From NCBI GenBank assembly GCA_021789565.1, contig JAJYJL010000555.1, positions 1 through 6,136 of the forward strand: a stretch of 6,136 nucleotides of DNA, given 5' to 3'. Source of the stretch: Acidobacteriota bacterium (GTDB lineage Bacteria > Acidobacteriota > Terriglobia > UBA7540). The position numbers were made by a program, and so were the translations under genes. Every line of letters starts with the position of its first letter. Position 1 is the first letter of the stretch. Positions 1-5,799 of this stretch are shown here, piece by piece. The notes under the pieces were generated by a model that saw only the letters and a list, made by a program, of their open reading frames with translations, searched no databases and was not told where the DNA came from.

Positions 1-244
1 CGAATTTGCGGTCGGCAATGCGGTTAAAGGCCATCGCCGCGCTGCGGGCGCCCACCATGGCGACGACGATCCAGAAGACCTGTCGCCAGGAGGGCCAGCC
101 TCCCACCGCCAGCATCGCTCCGGTCAGAGCGAAGGGCAGGGCAAAGACCGAATGCTCGAACTTGATCATCTCAAGCGTGGTCCAGAGCTTCGACCACGCC
201 TGCTTCAGGAAGGGAGCTTGTAGCATTTCAGCTTGTTCGTTCAT
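1..244 (-). CDS. ubiA: UbiA-family prenyltransferase, N-terminal part (cut by window edge)
   Basis: This is the first 81 codons of a gene that runs off the left edge. The product should be an integral inner-membrane enzyme that attaches a polyprenyl chain to an aromatic ring in quinone biosynthesis. A first membrane segment lies at about residues 32-48 ([15 protein letters not shown]) and a second at about 56-72. The latter leads into [16 protein letters not shown], the start of the family's Asp-rich NxxxD motif (N74, D78) that binds Mg-diphosphate. The '[13 protein letters not shown]' and '[10 protein letters not shown]' stretches remind me of the UbiA-like subgroup that includes MqnP of the futalosine menaquinone route, so the acceptor may be a naphthoate rather than 4-hydroxybenzoate. 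The ATG overlaps the stop of the upstream yqgE-like gene (ATGA) and has no clear Shine-Dalgarno, which suggests translational coupling. The family is certain; the exact substrate is not. Confidence 0.9.
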   Translation of the reverse strand, partial: MNEQAEMLQAPFLKQAWSKLWTTLEMIKFEHSVFALPFALTGAMLAVGGWPSWRQVFWIVVAMVGARSAAMAFNRIADRKF

Positions 245-930
245 AGCAGGTCACTGATTCGGTAAACGGGAGTTTTCCCGAGGCTCGCTGGCGCTTGGCT
301 GGCCGGCAGCCGGTACTTGATGTATTTGCTCGGCGCGGCGCGGTCGTGCAGCGTGCGCCACAGTTGCTTGGGGTTCGGGCTGAAGATCAGATTGCCCGCC
401 GCATGCACACGGTACCACGCTCCTACTTGGATTTCGTTGTGGAGCTGGCGGGGAGACCACTGGGCGCGGCCCAGGAACAGGCGCGGGATCGGCACGGATT
501 GTGACGCTTGAAAAGCCTTGGCGATCAGCTCCGCATCGAAAGTCAGGTAAACGTCGCCGTACAATCGCAACGCCTGCTCGGGGGCCGTCGGCGAGTGAAA
601 AACGACGCTGGGAACCTGGATATCCACGGGGCCGCCGAAATAGGCGGGCTCGGTGCGGCTCTGAAGCTCCGGACTGTCGGGGAACAATTTGCCAAGCGTT
701 ACGCGCGTGGGCTTGTTGATGATGAGGCCCACAATTAAGGCATTGTTTGTGGCAGGCAGCATCATCACAACCGACTGGTTGAAAAAAGGGTCCTGGATCT
801 CGTGGCGCGCAACCAGAAACACGGGCTCACTCGCGCTCTTTTGCGCTCCGCGCGCCATAGGCCCAACAAGGCCCGCCAGAATCGCGGCTAAAAGAAAGCC
901 TGCTGCACGTCTAAGGTAGATTGCCGCCAT
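241..930 (-). CDS. YqgE/AlgH-family (UPF0301) protein with N-terminal signal peptide
   Basis: The 229-residue product carries a complete YqgE/AlgH core. '[20 protein letters not shown]' (about 38-57) and '[12 protein letters not shown]' (64-75) match the family's first strands. 'YFGGPV' (97-102) and the later '[21 protein letters not shown]' region (152-172) are also typical. Family members are usually about 185-190 residues and cytosolic, with no settled biochemical role. This one has about 35 extra N-terminal residues: two arginines, a hydrophobic run (residues 10-24) and 'MARGA|Q', which resembles a Sec signal peptide cleaved near residue 29. The start is well supported by AAAGGAG four bases before the ATG. 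The gene sits 169 bp after mlaD and overlaps the next gene by 4 bp. Export to the periplasm or anchoring in the membrane is inferred. The family call is firm, the function unknown. Confidence 0.92.
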   Translation of the reverse strand: MAAIYLRRAAGFLLAAILAGLVGPMARGAQKSASEPVFLVARHEIQDPFFNQSVVMMLPATNNALIVGLIINKPTRVTLGKLFPDSPELQSRTEPAYFGGPVDIQVPSVVFHSPTAPEQALRLYGDVYLTFDAELIAKAFQASQSVPIPRLFLGRAQWSPRQLHNEIQVGAWYRVHAAGNLIFSPNPKQLWRTLHDRAAPSKYIKYRLPASQAPASLGKTPVYRISDLL

Positions 931-934
931 ACCA

Positions 935-941
935 CTCCTTT
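935..941 (-). promoter_or_regulatory. Ribosome binding site of the yqgE/algH-like gene
   Basis: On the minus strand the sequence reads AAAGGAG-TGGT-ATG. This strong Shine-Dalgarno fixes the start at 930. It excludes a shorter cytosolic form starting at the internal Met25, which has no such motif. Confidence 0.8.
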
Positions 942-1099
942 GGACTTTTCGCGCGCGGGGAGACAGACGGTCTCAGATTCCGCGTTTTCATAAACCACCG
1001 GGACCCTTCAGCGCCTGTCGAGAACAGCGTTCCCTTATGTTATCGCACCGCGCCCGTTCCGCGCCAGATGCGGGCGGCGCTTTTGTTCGAGGCTTCCCT

Positions 1100-2176
1100 C
1101 TAGAAAATGTGGAGGTGCATGGTCAGGTATTTCTTCGGATTCTTTCTGAACTCGTCCAGGAATTGCTTGATGGACTGGGTGCTGGTCGCCAGATTGTTAT
1201 ACATCGTGGGGTCGGTTGAGAGTTTGCCGAGCGTTCCTTCGCCGCGGTCGATGCGGGCCGTGATCACATCCACGTGCTGGACGGTGTCATTAAGCCGGTT
1301 ATAGAGTTCGGGATCTTTGGCCAGCTTTCCCAGCGTTCCTTTGCCCTCGTTGATGTTCGCTATCAAAGTGTTGGCGCGCTCAGCCGCCTGGTTGACGTTG
1401 TTATAGACGGAAGGATCGTTGATGAATTTCGCCGCGCTGCCGTTTCCGTGCTGGACTTCGTCCACCACTTGATTGAGTTTGTCGACGGTCGAGACGGCGC
1501 GATTATAGAGCGTTTCATCGTTGAGAAGCTTGCCGAGCGTTCCGTGCCCCTGTTCCACGCGAGTCATCATCGCCTGCGCCTCGTTGGCGGTTTTATTCAG
1601 CCGATTGTAAAAGGCCTCCTCGTAGATCAGCTTGCCGATGGAGCCCTGGCCGTGCTGAATCTGGCCGGTAATATCGTTCAATTTGGAGCTCAAAACCCTC
1701 AAGTTCGAAACCACGTCGTTGGCGTTCTGGACGATGGCTTTGATGTCCGGCTCTTCGTGGCTTTGGACCACGCCGCCGTCGCGAAGCGGAGGATGATCGG
1801 GCCCGCCGCGGGTTATGTTGACGTAACTTTCACCCAGCAGCCCGATGGTTTCAATCGTTGCCACGGAATCGGTTCGAATCTGGTCCCGGTATTTGCGGGC
1901 GACCTTCATGTCAATTTCAACCGCTTTGCCGGGCTCGGTGTACTTGGAAATGCGGATGTGTTCCACATTGCCCACCGCGATTCCCGCCAGACGCACCTGG
2001 GCGCCATCCCGCAAACTGCTGGCGCTGGAAAAATAAGTTTTGAGCGCATATTGCCGGGTCAGGAAGCCTACCTGGCCGCTGATAAAAAAAATGCCCACCG
2101 CCAGGACAACGAGACCTGCAATGACCAGAGCGCCCACGCGGAGTTGAGCCCAGGTGATTTGTTTGGGTTGAGGCAT
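1100..2176 (-). CDS. mlaD: MlaD-like MCE-domain protein with C-terminal 34-residue repeats
   Basis: This is the periplasmic substrate-binding subunit of an MCE (Mla-type) lipid transporter. A single N-terminal membrane anchor (about residues 15-33) follows a short cytoplasmic start. The MCE domain spans about 43-122, with 'YALKTYFSSASSLRDGAQV', 'LAGIAVGNVEHI' and 'IETIGLLGESYVNIT'. After a linker, residues 173-342 consist of five consecutive 34-residue repeats built around G-x-G-(T/S)-(L/I)-G-K-L and a Y-N-(R/N) motif. The protein ends in 'RKNPKKYL' plus a hydrophobic tail. At 358 residues it is about twice the length of E. coli MlaD (183), the excess being mostly the repeats. It lies 65 bp after mlaF and has AGGGAGG four bases before its ATG. 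MCE subunits usually form hexameric rings with a central lipid channel, so the repeats may extend that channel or tether it; that is inference. Confidence 0.93.
   Translation of the reverse strand: MPQPKQITWAQLRVGALVIAGLVVLAVGIFFISGQVGFLTRQYALKTYFSSASSLRDGAQVRLAGIAVGNVEHIRISKYTEPGKAVEIDMKVARKYRDQIRTDSVATIETIGLLGESYVNITRGGPDHPPLRDGGVVQSHEEPDIKAIVQNANDVVSNLRVLSSKLNDITGQIQHGQGSIGKLIYEEAFYNRLNKTANEAQAMMTRVEQGHGTLGKLLNDETLYNRAVSTVDKLNQVVDEVQHGNGSAAKFINDPSVYNNVNQAAERANTLIANINEGKGTLGKLAKDPELYNRLNDTVQHVDVITARIDRGEGTLGKLSTDPTMYNNLATSTQSIKQFLDEFRKNPKKYLTMHLHIF
1151..1660 (-). repeat. Five tandem 34-residue (102-bp) coding repeats in mlaD
   Basis: Residues 173-206, 207-240, 241-274, 275-308 and 309-342 of the MlaD-like protein align without a single gap. 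Each unit has the pattern hxxGxG(T/S)xxK at its start and (L/V/F/M)YN(R/N) at positions 17-20, then a polar helix-like half. The third unit is the most diverged (GSAAKF instead of GTLGKL). The DNA units (1559-1660, 1457-1558, 1355-1456, 1253-1354, 1151-1252) have drifted, so this is an old protein repeat rather than a recent DNA duplication. Confidence 0.92.
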
Positions 2177-2180
2177 GTTT

Positions 2181-2187
2181 CCTCCCT
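2181..2187 (-). promoter_or_regulatory. Ribosome binding site of mlaD
   Basis: The minus strand reads AGGGAGG-AAAC-ATG. This strong site supports the mlaD start at 2176. Confidence 0.75.
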
Positions 2188-2241
2188 TCCAGAATTAGTC
2201 CCGACAATTTATTTTAGTCCAACCCGCCGGCGCCTGCGACC

Positions 2242-3048
2242 TCAGCGCAGGAACTGCCGAAGATAAGGGTCGCGGGTGGAAATAACTTCATGCGGCGTGC
2301 CGTGAAAATAAACCGCCCCGTCGCGAAGCACCAGAAAGCGCGTCAGCGCCCTCGATCCCTTGCTTCCATCGTCGCCAACCGGAACCAGCATTTGGGTTTC
2401 AGCGGAATAGGCGAACTTGGCAAGCCAATAAGCATCCTGGAGCCGGTGCGTCACCACGATCGAAGTTACCCCGTTGACGTCGCGCAGCTTGAGGATCAGG
2501 TGATTGATGGTTTGGGCGGTCACGGGATCGAGGCCCGCGGTGGGAGAGTCATAGAGCATGATGGGGGGATTGTTCACAATGGCGCGGGCGATGGAAACCC
2601 GGCGCCGCATCCCTCCGGACAATTCCGAAGGCATTTTTTCGATCGCGGGCTCCAGCTCCACAAAGCTGAGAACCTCCCGGGCGCGGCTTTCGATTGCGCT
2701 CTCGTCCCGGAGGCCTTCTTCCCGCAACCGGTAGGCGACGTTTTCGTATACGGAGAGCGAATCGAACAGCGCGCCTTCCTGGAAGACGATTCCCATTCCC
2801 TGGCGAATCAGGTGAAGATCGGTTTCCCGGACCGGACCCACGTCCCGCCCCTCCACCAGCACGTTGCCGTCGTCGGCCTTGATTAGGCCCAGGACCAGCT
2901 TGAGGGTGACGGATTTACCCGATCCCGTGGCTCCCAACAGGATTAGCGTCTCGCCCCGTTCCACTTTGAAAGAGACGTCCGACAGGGCGGTCTTTTCGTC
3001 AAAGAAAAGCCAGACGTTTTTAAGTTCGATGACGGGTGTTGAATTCAT
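2242..3048 (-). CDS. mlaF: MlaF-like ABC transporter ATPase with serine in place of the Walker B glutamate
   Basis: This is the cytoplasmic ATPase of the Mla/MCE lipid transporter, pairing with MlaE. In the 268-residue form, Walker A is GATGSGKS (39-46), the Q-loop is FQ (89-90), the signature is LSGGM (143-147), Walker B is IMLYD (163-167), the D-loop is AGLDP (171-175) and the switch histidine is H201. The residue after the Walker B aspartate, normally the catalytic Glu, is Ser168. About 20-25 residues that many ABC ATPases lack (about 213-237) lie between the H-loop and the last strand. I chose ATG 3048 because the family starts right before 'PVIELKNV'. An in-frame TTG at 3159 overlapping the mlaE stop would add 37 residues that match nothing I know. 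The chosen ATG has only a weak GGCGG before it, so the start is less certain than the gene. Confidence 0.93.
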   Translation of the reverse strand: MNSTPVIELKNVWLFFDEKTALSDVSFKVERGETLILLGATGSGKSVTLKLVLGLIKADDGNVLVEGRDVGPVRETDLHLIRQGMGIVFQEGALFDSLSVYENVAYRLREEGLRDESAIESRAREVLSFVELEPAIEKMPSELSGGMRRRVSIARAIVNNPPIMLYDSPTAGLDPVTAQTINHLILKLRDVNGVTSIVVTHRLQDAYWLAKFAYSAETQMLVPVGDDGSKGSRALTRFLVLRDGAVYFHGTPHEVISTRDPYLRQFLR

Positions 3049-3155
3049 GCGAACCGCCGGCTCTCGGATGCTGGGCGCGGGAAGCTGCCTGGAACGGTCA
3101 AACCCTCCGTCGGCATGTCCTGGCACCAGTTTCCCGCGGCAATTTTCAAAGGGCC

Positions 3156-3935
3156 TCAAAAGAAATGAATCGCAATCAGGAACTTGGTGACGAAAAAGTC
3201 AACCACCAGAATCAGGACCGAAGCCACAACGACGGCCTGGGTGGTTGAGCGGCCCACGCCCTCGGTGCCGCCCCGCGTGCTCAGCCCAAAGTAACATCCC
3301 ACCAAAGCGATAATGACCGCAAACAAGAAAGGCTTGAGCAATCCCTGCGTGACGTCCTGGAAAGTCAGGGCCTGATAGGCGTAGGTCCAGTACTCGACCG
3401 ATGACAGATGGACCGTGTAGTAGCTTACAAAAAATCCTCCCAGCATCCCGCAAAAGTCGGAAAGAATCGTCAACAACGGCAGCGTGATGACTGTCGCGTA
3501 AAGGCGCGGGGTTACCAGCTTGCGGACAGGGTCCGTTCCGAGAGCCCGCATGGCGTCAACCTGCTCGCTGACCAGCATCGACCCGATCTCCGACGCAATG
3601 CCGGAGCTGTTCCTTCCCGCCACCATCAGGGATGTGAGCACGGGACCCAACTCCCTTACCACCGATAGCGAGACCACTTGCCCCAGGATCGCCACTTCGC
3701 CGAACGTGCTGAGGGTTCGATAAGTCTGCAAGGCGAGAACGCCGCCCGTAAAAAAACCGGTCATCAGCACAATCGGCAATGAGCCGACTCCGATGATATC
3801 CATCTGGATCAGCGTGTCGGCGACGTAGCGGGGAGAACTGAAAAGGTTCCAGATTGCGGCAGTAAGTAAATAGGTGAAATCCTGGACGGATTGAACGTGG
3901 CGCTTGAGGAATCGGTCGATGGAAATGTCTGGCAT
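3156..3935 (-). CDS. mlaE: MlaE-like permease of the Mla/MCE lipid transporter
   Basis: This 259-residue inner-membrane protein is the permease that pairs with the MlaF ATPase and MCE ring. The family hallmark lies at about residues 93-130, 'VRELGPVLTSLMVAGR', then 'SGIASEIGSMLVSEQVDAMR', followed by 'ALGTDP' (131-136). The second conserved block, 'FGLSTRGGTEGVGRSTTQAV', is at 216-235. An N-terminal amphipathic stretch and about five hydrophobic segments (roughly 47-70, 84-105, 146-170, 200-218 and 236-258) fit the usual fold, and the length is normal. It is the first gene of the operon, about 40 bp downstream of a strong predicted promoter. No good Shine-Dalgarno precedes the ATG, but an in-frame stop five codons upstream rules out a much longer form. 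mlaF follows after 107 bp. Confidence 0.95.
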   Translation of the reverse strand: MPDISIDRFLKRHVQSVQDFTYLLTAAIWNLFSSPRYVADTLIQMDIIGVGSLPIVLMTGFFTGGVLALQTYRTLSTFGEVAILGQVVSLSVVRELGPVLTSLMVAGRNSSGIASEIGSMLVSEQVDAMRALGTDPVRKLVTPRLYATVITLPLLTILSDFCGMLGGFFVSYYTVHLSSVEYWTYAYQALTFQDVTQGLLKPFLFAVIIALVGCYFGLSTRGGTEGVGRSTTQAVVVASVLILVVDFFVTKFLIAIHFF

Positions 3936-3979
3936 CGGCTTAGGAGACTTCTATCCTAATCGAAGGACGCTTTTGGGGC

Positions 3980-4008
3980 AATGTAGCGAACGGGAATTCC
4001 GCAGTCAA
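3980..4008 (-). promoter_or_regulatory. Predicted sigma-70 type promoter of the mla operon
   Basis: On the minus strand the -35 hexamer TTGACT (4003-4008) and -10 hexamer TACATT (3980-3985) each match consensus at five of six positions and are separated by exactly 17 bases. Transcription would start near 3973, giving a leader of about 40 nt before mlaE. The site lies downstream of the intrinsic terminator at 4113-4143, so the operon is insulated from whatever transcript ends there. Confidence 0.7.
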
Positions 4009-4112
4009 GCGCAACAAAGACTTCGGGATTCTATCCGCCAGCCTCACGGCCAAAACAGCGAGGCAGAGATTGAAACAATGAGTTTATGAAAAGGATGGGG
4101 AAAAAGGTATAC

Positions 4113-4143
4113 AAAAAAAAGAGGGGGAAAATCGTCCCCCCTC
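4113..4143 (-). terminator. Rho-independent terminator on the minus strand
   Basis: Read on the minus strand, GAGGGGG (4143-4137) pairs perfectly with CCCCCTC (4127-4121) across a 9-nt loop and is followed at once by eight Ts (4120-4113). The other strand lacks a T-tract after the stem, so it works in one direction only. No protein gene on the minus strand feeds into it within this window, because the next gene to the right is on the plus strand. Confidence 0.87.
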
Positions 4144-4250
4144 CAAGCGTCGGGTCTTGGGTCTAATCTCTGAGCTACGTTCCGGTAAACCCTCACATTC
4201 TGAGGTCTCACTCGGACGAACTCTGCTAGGGATAGAGCACGAGCGAGTCC
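4113..4250 (-). ncRNA. Candidate small RNA ending at the intrinsic terminator
   Basis: A terminator without an upstream gene suggests an independent minus-strand transcript. From 4250 leftwards the RNA would begin with a long hairpin: arm 4240-4250 (GGACUCGCUCG) pairs with arm 4204-4214 (CGAGUGAGACC) over eleven positions with one A-A mismatch and one G-U pair. Inside it is a smaller helix, GCUCU/AGAGU. Next come CCUCA-GAAUG-UGAGG (4205-4191, which competes with the end of the first stem), CCAAG/CUUGG (about 4160-4143) and the terminator hairpin. TATTAA just upstream on the minus strand could be a -10, but no good -35 is visible, so the 5' end is a guess. I cannot place it in a known RNA family; 6S-like RNA was considered but not established. 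Confidence 0.35.
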
Positions 4251-4603
4251 AAAGGTTAATATTGCGCCATGAAATTTTCCACGCTGCCTTAAGCGTTGAT
4301 TCTTAAAGGCATTAGTAAAAGTACTGTTTAGTTAATTGTATAATCGAGTATGGCTTCGGCCGCTGGTTTTATATTGCTTTTGGTATTTGCGATTCATCGA
4401 AATCCCGATTTTTGCAGATTCCGAAACATTATTTCTTGGGTGTTCATCCTTCGATGTTTGACCGCATGGTGGCGCCGTCACAAGGAGCGTTCCTGCTTTT
4501 TGAAGAGCGTTGCTGCGGCTACCTTGACCGGCGGCCGGGATAAAGCGTTAAACTAAGTATAGTCCCGCGAGGGGCAGGCTTCAGAGGATTCAAGAATTTT
4601 CAA

Positions 4604-4624
4604 GGAGCGGCTCGCGCCGCCTCC
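4604..4624 (+). promoter_or_regulatory. GC-rich hairpin directly before the PHP gene ribosome binding site
   Basis: GGAGCGGC (4604-4611) and GCCG-C-CTCC (4616-4624) form eight GC-rich pairs with a TCGC loop and a single bulged C. The stem ends one base before AAGGGG. It has no T-tract, so it is not a standard terminator. It could affect mRNA stability or translation of the downstream gene. Confidence 0.4.
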
Positions 4625-4625
4625 T

Positions 4626-4631
4626 AAGGGG
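4626..4631 (+). promoter_or_regulatory. Ribosome binding site supporting the TTG start of the PHP gene
   Basis: AAGGGG lies ten bases before TTG at 4642. The frame just before has no competing ATG, and the family's first motif begins two residues after the start, so the TTG is credible. Confidence 0.55.
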
Positions 4632-4641
4632 AAGAACCCGT

Positions 4642-5421
4642 TTGATTGATATTCACTGCCATCCGCTGCCCGGCGTTGATGACGGGGCCATAAGCTTTGA
4701 TGTCGCCGTGGCCATGTGTAAAATGGCGGGCAAGGACGGTACTACCTGCCTGGTGGCGACGCCGCACTGCAACTACAAGTACGCCTTCGATCCGAAAACT
4801 AATCGGGCCAAGCTGCAGGAGCTGCAGGCTGCCGTGGGTGAGACTCCCAAGCTTCTGCTGGGCTGCGATTTCCATCTCTCGTACGATAATATCCAAAAAC
4901 TCACAGCGGACGGCTCGAACTTTACGATCAACCACAGCTCTTACCTTCTGGTGGAATTCGGCGAACATTTTGTCCCTGAACAGATGGACAACGTGTTCTA
5001 TGAGATCGAAGTTGCCGGCTTCATTCCCATTCTGACTCATCCGGAGAGGAATCCTACAATCCAGGCCAAGCCGGAGCTGCTTTTCCACTGGGCCACGCGC
5101 GGATGCCTGGTGCAAGTCACGGCCAAATCCTACCTGGGGGGCTTTGGGTCAAAGGCCCAGGCGCTTTCTGAGGAATGGCTTGACCGCAACCTTATCCACT
5201 TTTTCGCTTCCGACGCCCACGATCTGGTTCGCCGGCCGCCGGGGCTTTCCGCCTGCTATGAAAAAGTTGCCGCGGCCAAGGGAAAAGAAACGGCCGATTT
5301 ATTGTTTGAAAAGAATCCTTCCGCGGTGGTGAACGGCGAGCCCTTTCCTCCTGCGCCTCAACCCCTCGGTCCCAGGCGCGCGCCCAAGAAAAAAAGTTGG
5401 TTTTCCTTCCTGCGCGGCTAG
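4642..5421 (+). CDS. CpsB/CapC/YwqE-type PHP-domain protein-tyrosine phosphatase
   Basis: The 259-residue protein belongs to the metal-dependent PHP phosphatases (CpsB/YwqE) that dephosphorylate bacterial tyrosine kinases controlling capsule or exopolysaccharide synthesis. Visible metal-site motifs in order are DIHCHPLPGVDDGA (3-16; H5, H7), ATPH (39-42), GCDFHL (74-79), LLVEF (102-106; E105), LTHPER (131-136; H133) and ASDAHD (189-194; D191, H193). The Glu usual in the G-x-E motif is Asp76. The start is TTG, because the family begins 'MIDIHCH' and AAGGGG precedes it. The C-terminus (about 235-259) is a proline-rich then basic extension ending 'KKKSWFSFLRG', outside the catalytic domain. No tyrosine kinase or polysaccharide gene is visible nearby, so the substrate is unknown. 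Family confidence is high; the in vivo role is inferred. Confidence 0.9.
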   Translation: MIDIHCHPLPGVDDGAISFDVAVAMCKMAGKDGTTCLVATPHCNYKYAFDPKTNRAKLQELQAAVGETPKLLLGCDFHLSYDNIQKLTADGSNFTINHSSYLLVEFGEHFVPEQMDNVFYEIEVAGFIPILTHPERNPTIQAKPELLFHWATRGCLVQVTAKSYLGGFGSKAQALSEEWLDRNLIHFFASDAHDLVRRPPGLSACYEKVAAAKGKETADLLFEKNPSAVVNGEPFPPAPQPLGPRRAPKKKSWFSFLRG

Positions 5422-5532
5422 CGGCCGGGTGCGTCCGCAGGTTTCCAGGATGGAAGCGCGCTCTTCCGGCGGGCCAAAGCGGCTTTTGAATTCGCGCGGA
5501 TGGAAGCGAAGCGAGCGAGGTCGGCGATCAGC

Positions 5533-5799
5533 ATGTTTGCCAGAAAAATTCACGTTGAGATTCTTGGGCCGGGCGGGGTGCGAGAGTGCCCGGTGGGTTG
5601 GCTGGACAATTTCTCGATGAGAAGCTTCACCGGGCGGACCGCGTTTGATGACGCCTTGCCGGTGGCGGATGGGCTGCTTGAGGCGGGATTCCGAGTGGAC
5701 CTGAAGGCGCTGCAAGAAGATTTGGAAGATTGGCTGACGCGAAAATATGGGCAGGGAGCGCGCGTCAAGCTCCGCTTGACGGAGACTCACCCCGCATAG
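5533..5799 (+). CDS. Small hypothetical protein (88 aa)
   Basis: I do not recognise this product. The frame looks coding: third positions are mostly G or C and composition is balanced. The N-terminal half has a predicted strand 'KIHVEILG' and 'GWLDNFSMRSF'. The C-terminal half has a charged helix, 'LKALQEDLEDWLTRKYG', then a strand 'ARVKLRLTE'. There is no signal peptide or membrane segment, so it is probably a small soluble cytoplasmic protein. ATG 5533 is preferred because the recognisable strand starts there, with a distant GCGAGG 12 bases upstream. An in-frame ATG at 5500 would add 11 residues (MEAKRARSAIS) but has no better ribosome binding site. It lies 111 bp after the PHP gene on the same strand and might be co-transcribed. 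A perfect 8-bp hairpin overlaps its last codons. Confidence 0.55.
   Translation: MFARKIHVEILGPGGVRECPVGWLDNFSMRSFTGRTAFDDALPVADGLLEAGFRVDLKALQEDLEDWLTRKYGQGARVKLRLTETHPA
5763..5781 (+). repeat. Perfect 8-bp inverted repeat with 3-nt loop at the end of the small gene
   Basis: CGTCAAGC (5763-5770), TCC, GCTTGACG (5774-5781) forms a tight hairpin inside the last codons of the 88-aa frame. No T-run follows, so it is at best an atypical terminator or mRNA-stabilising element. Confidence 0.5.

Larger units (their letters stand above)
3936..4641. other. 706-bp divergent intergenic region without a convincing protein gene
   Basis: The region separates the minus-strand mla block from the plus-strand PHP gene. 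It contains the mla promoter (3980-4008), a minus-strand intrinsic terminator (4113-4143), a fold-prone stretch that may encode a small RNA (4144-4250) and a hairpin of about nine pairs with one bulge (4285-4311). An AT-richer stretch (about 4310-4450) includes a TATAAT at 4339-4344, and a GC hairpin (4604-4624) lies next to the downstream ribosome binding site. A 68-codon open frame at 4350-4556 has no ribosome binding site or recognisable product, so I do not call it a gene. Confidence 0.6.

Noticed and set aside
960..974. Small GAGAC-AGACG-GTCTC hairpin between mlaD and the yqgE-like gene
   Set aside because: A five-pair stem with no T-tract is easily expected by chance, and I found no convincing promoter in this gap.
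1274..2266. 330-codon open frame on the plus strand opposite mlaD
   Set aside because: It is antisense to a clear MCE protein, resembles no family, and arises from GC-rich codon use on the other strand.
4121..4182. tRNA-like stretch on the minus strand (CGTAGCTCAG-like D-arm, a CCAAG/CTTGG stem, then a GGGGG/CCCCC hairpin)
   Set aside because: The D-stem has a mismatch, the anticodon loop would be 8 nt, the T-loop is too long, there is no complementary 3' acceptor strand, and the last hairpin is better explained as a terminator.
4350..4556. 68-codon plus-strand frame with a hydrophobic N-terminal half, just after a TATAAT
   Set aside because: There is no ribosome binding site and no family match. 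The TATAAT at 4339-4344 has no -35 at proper spacing. A leaderless small membrane protein remains possible but unsupported.
4561..4600. Sequence resembling a fragment of the FMN riboswitch (CCCGCGAGGGGC) before the PHP gene
   Set aside because: The other conserved FMN riboswitch segments are missing, and a PHP phosphatase is not an expected target.
4624..5115. 163-codon minus-strand open frame opposite the PHP gene
   Set aside because: It is antisense to the catalytic motifs of the CpsB-type protein, with no family match or ribosome binding site.
5448..5508. 11-bp direct repeat GGATGGAAGCG at 5448-5458 and 5498-5508
   Set aside because: It is short, only two copies, and has no attachment-site or mobile-element context; likely chance in GC-rich sequence.
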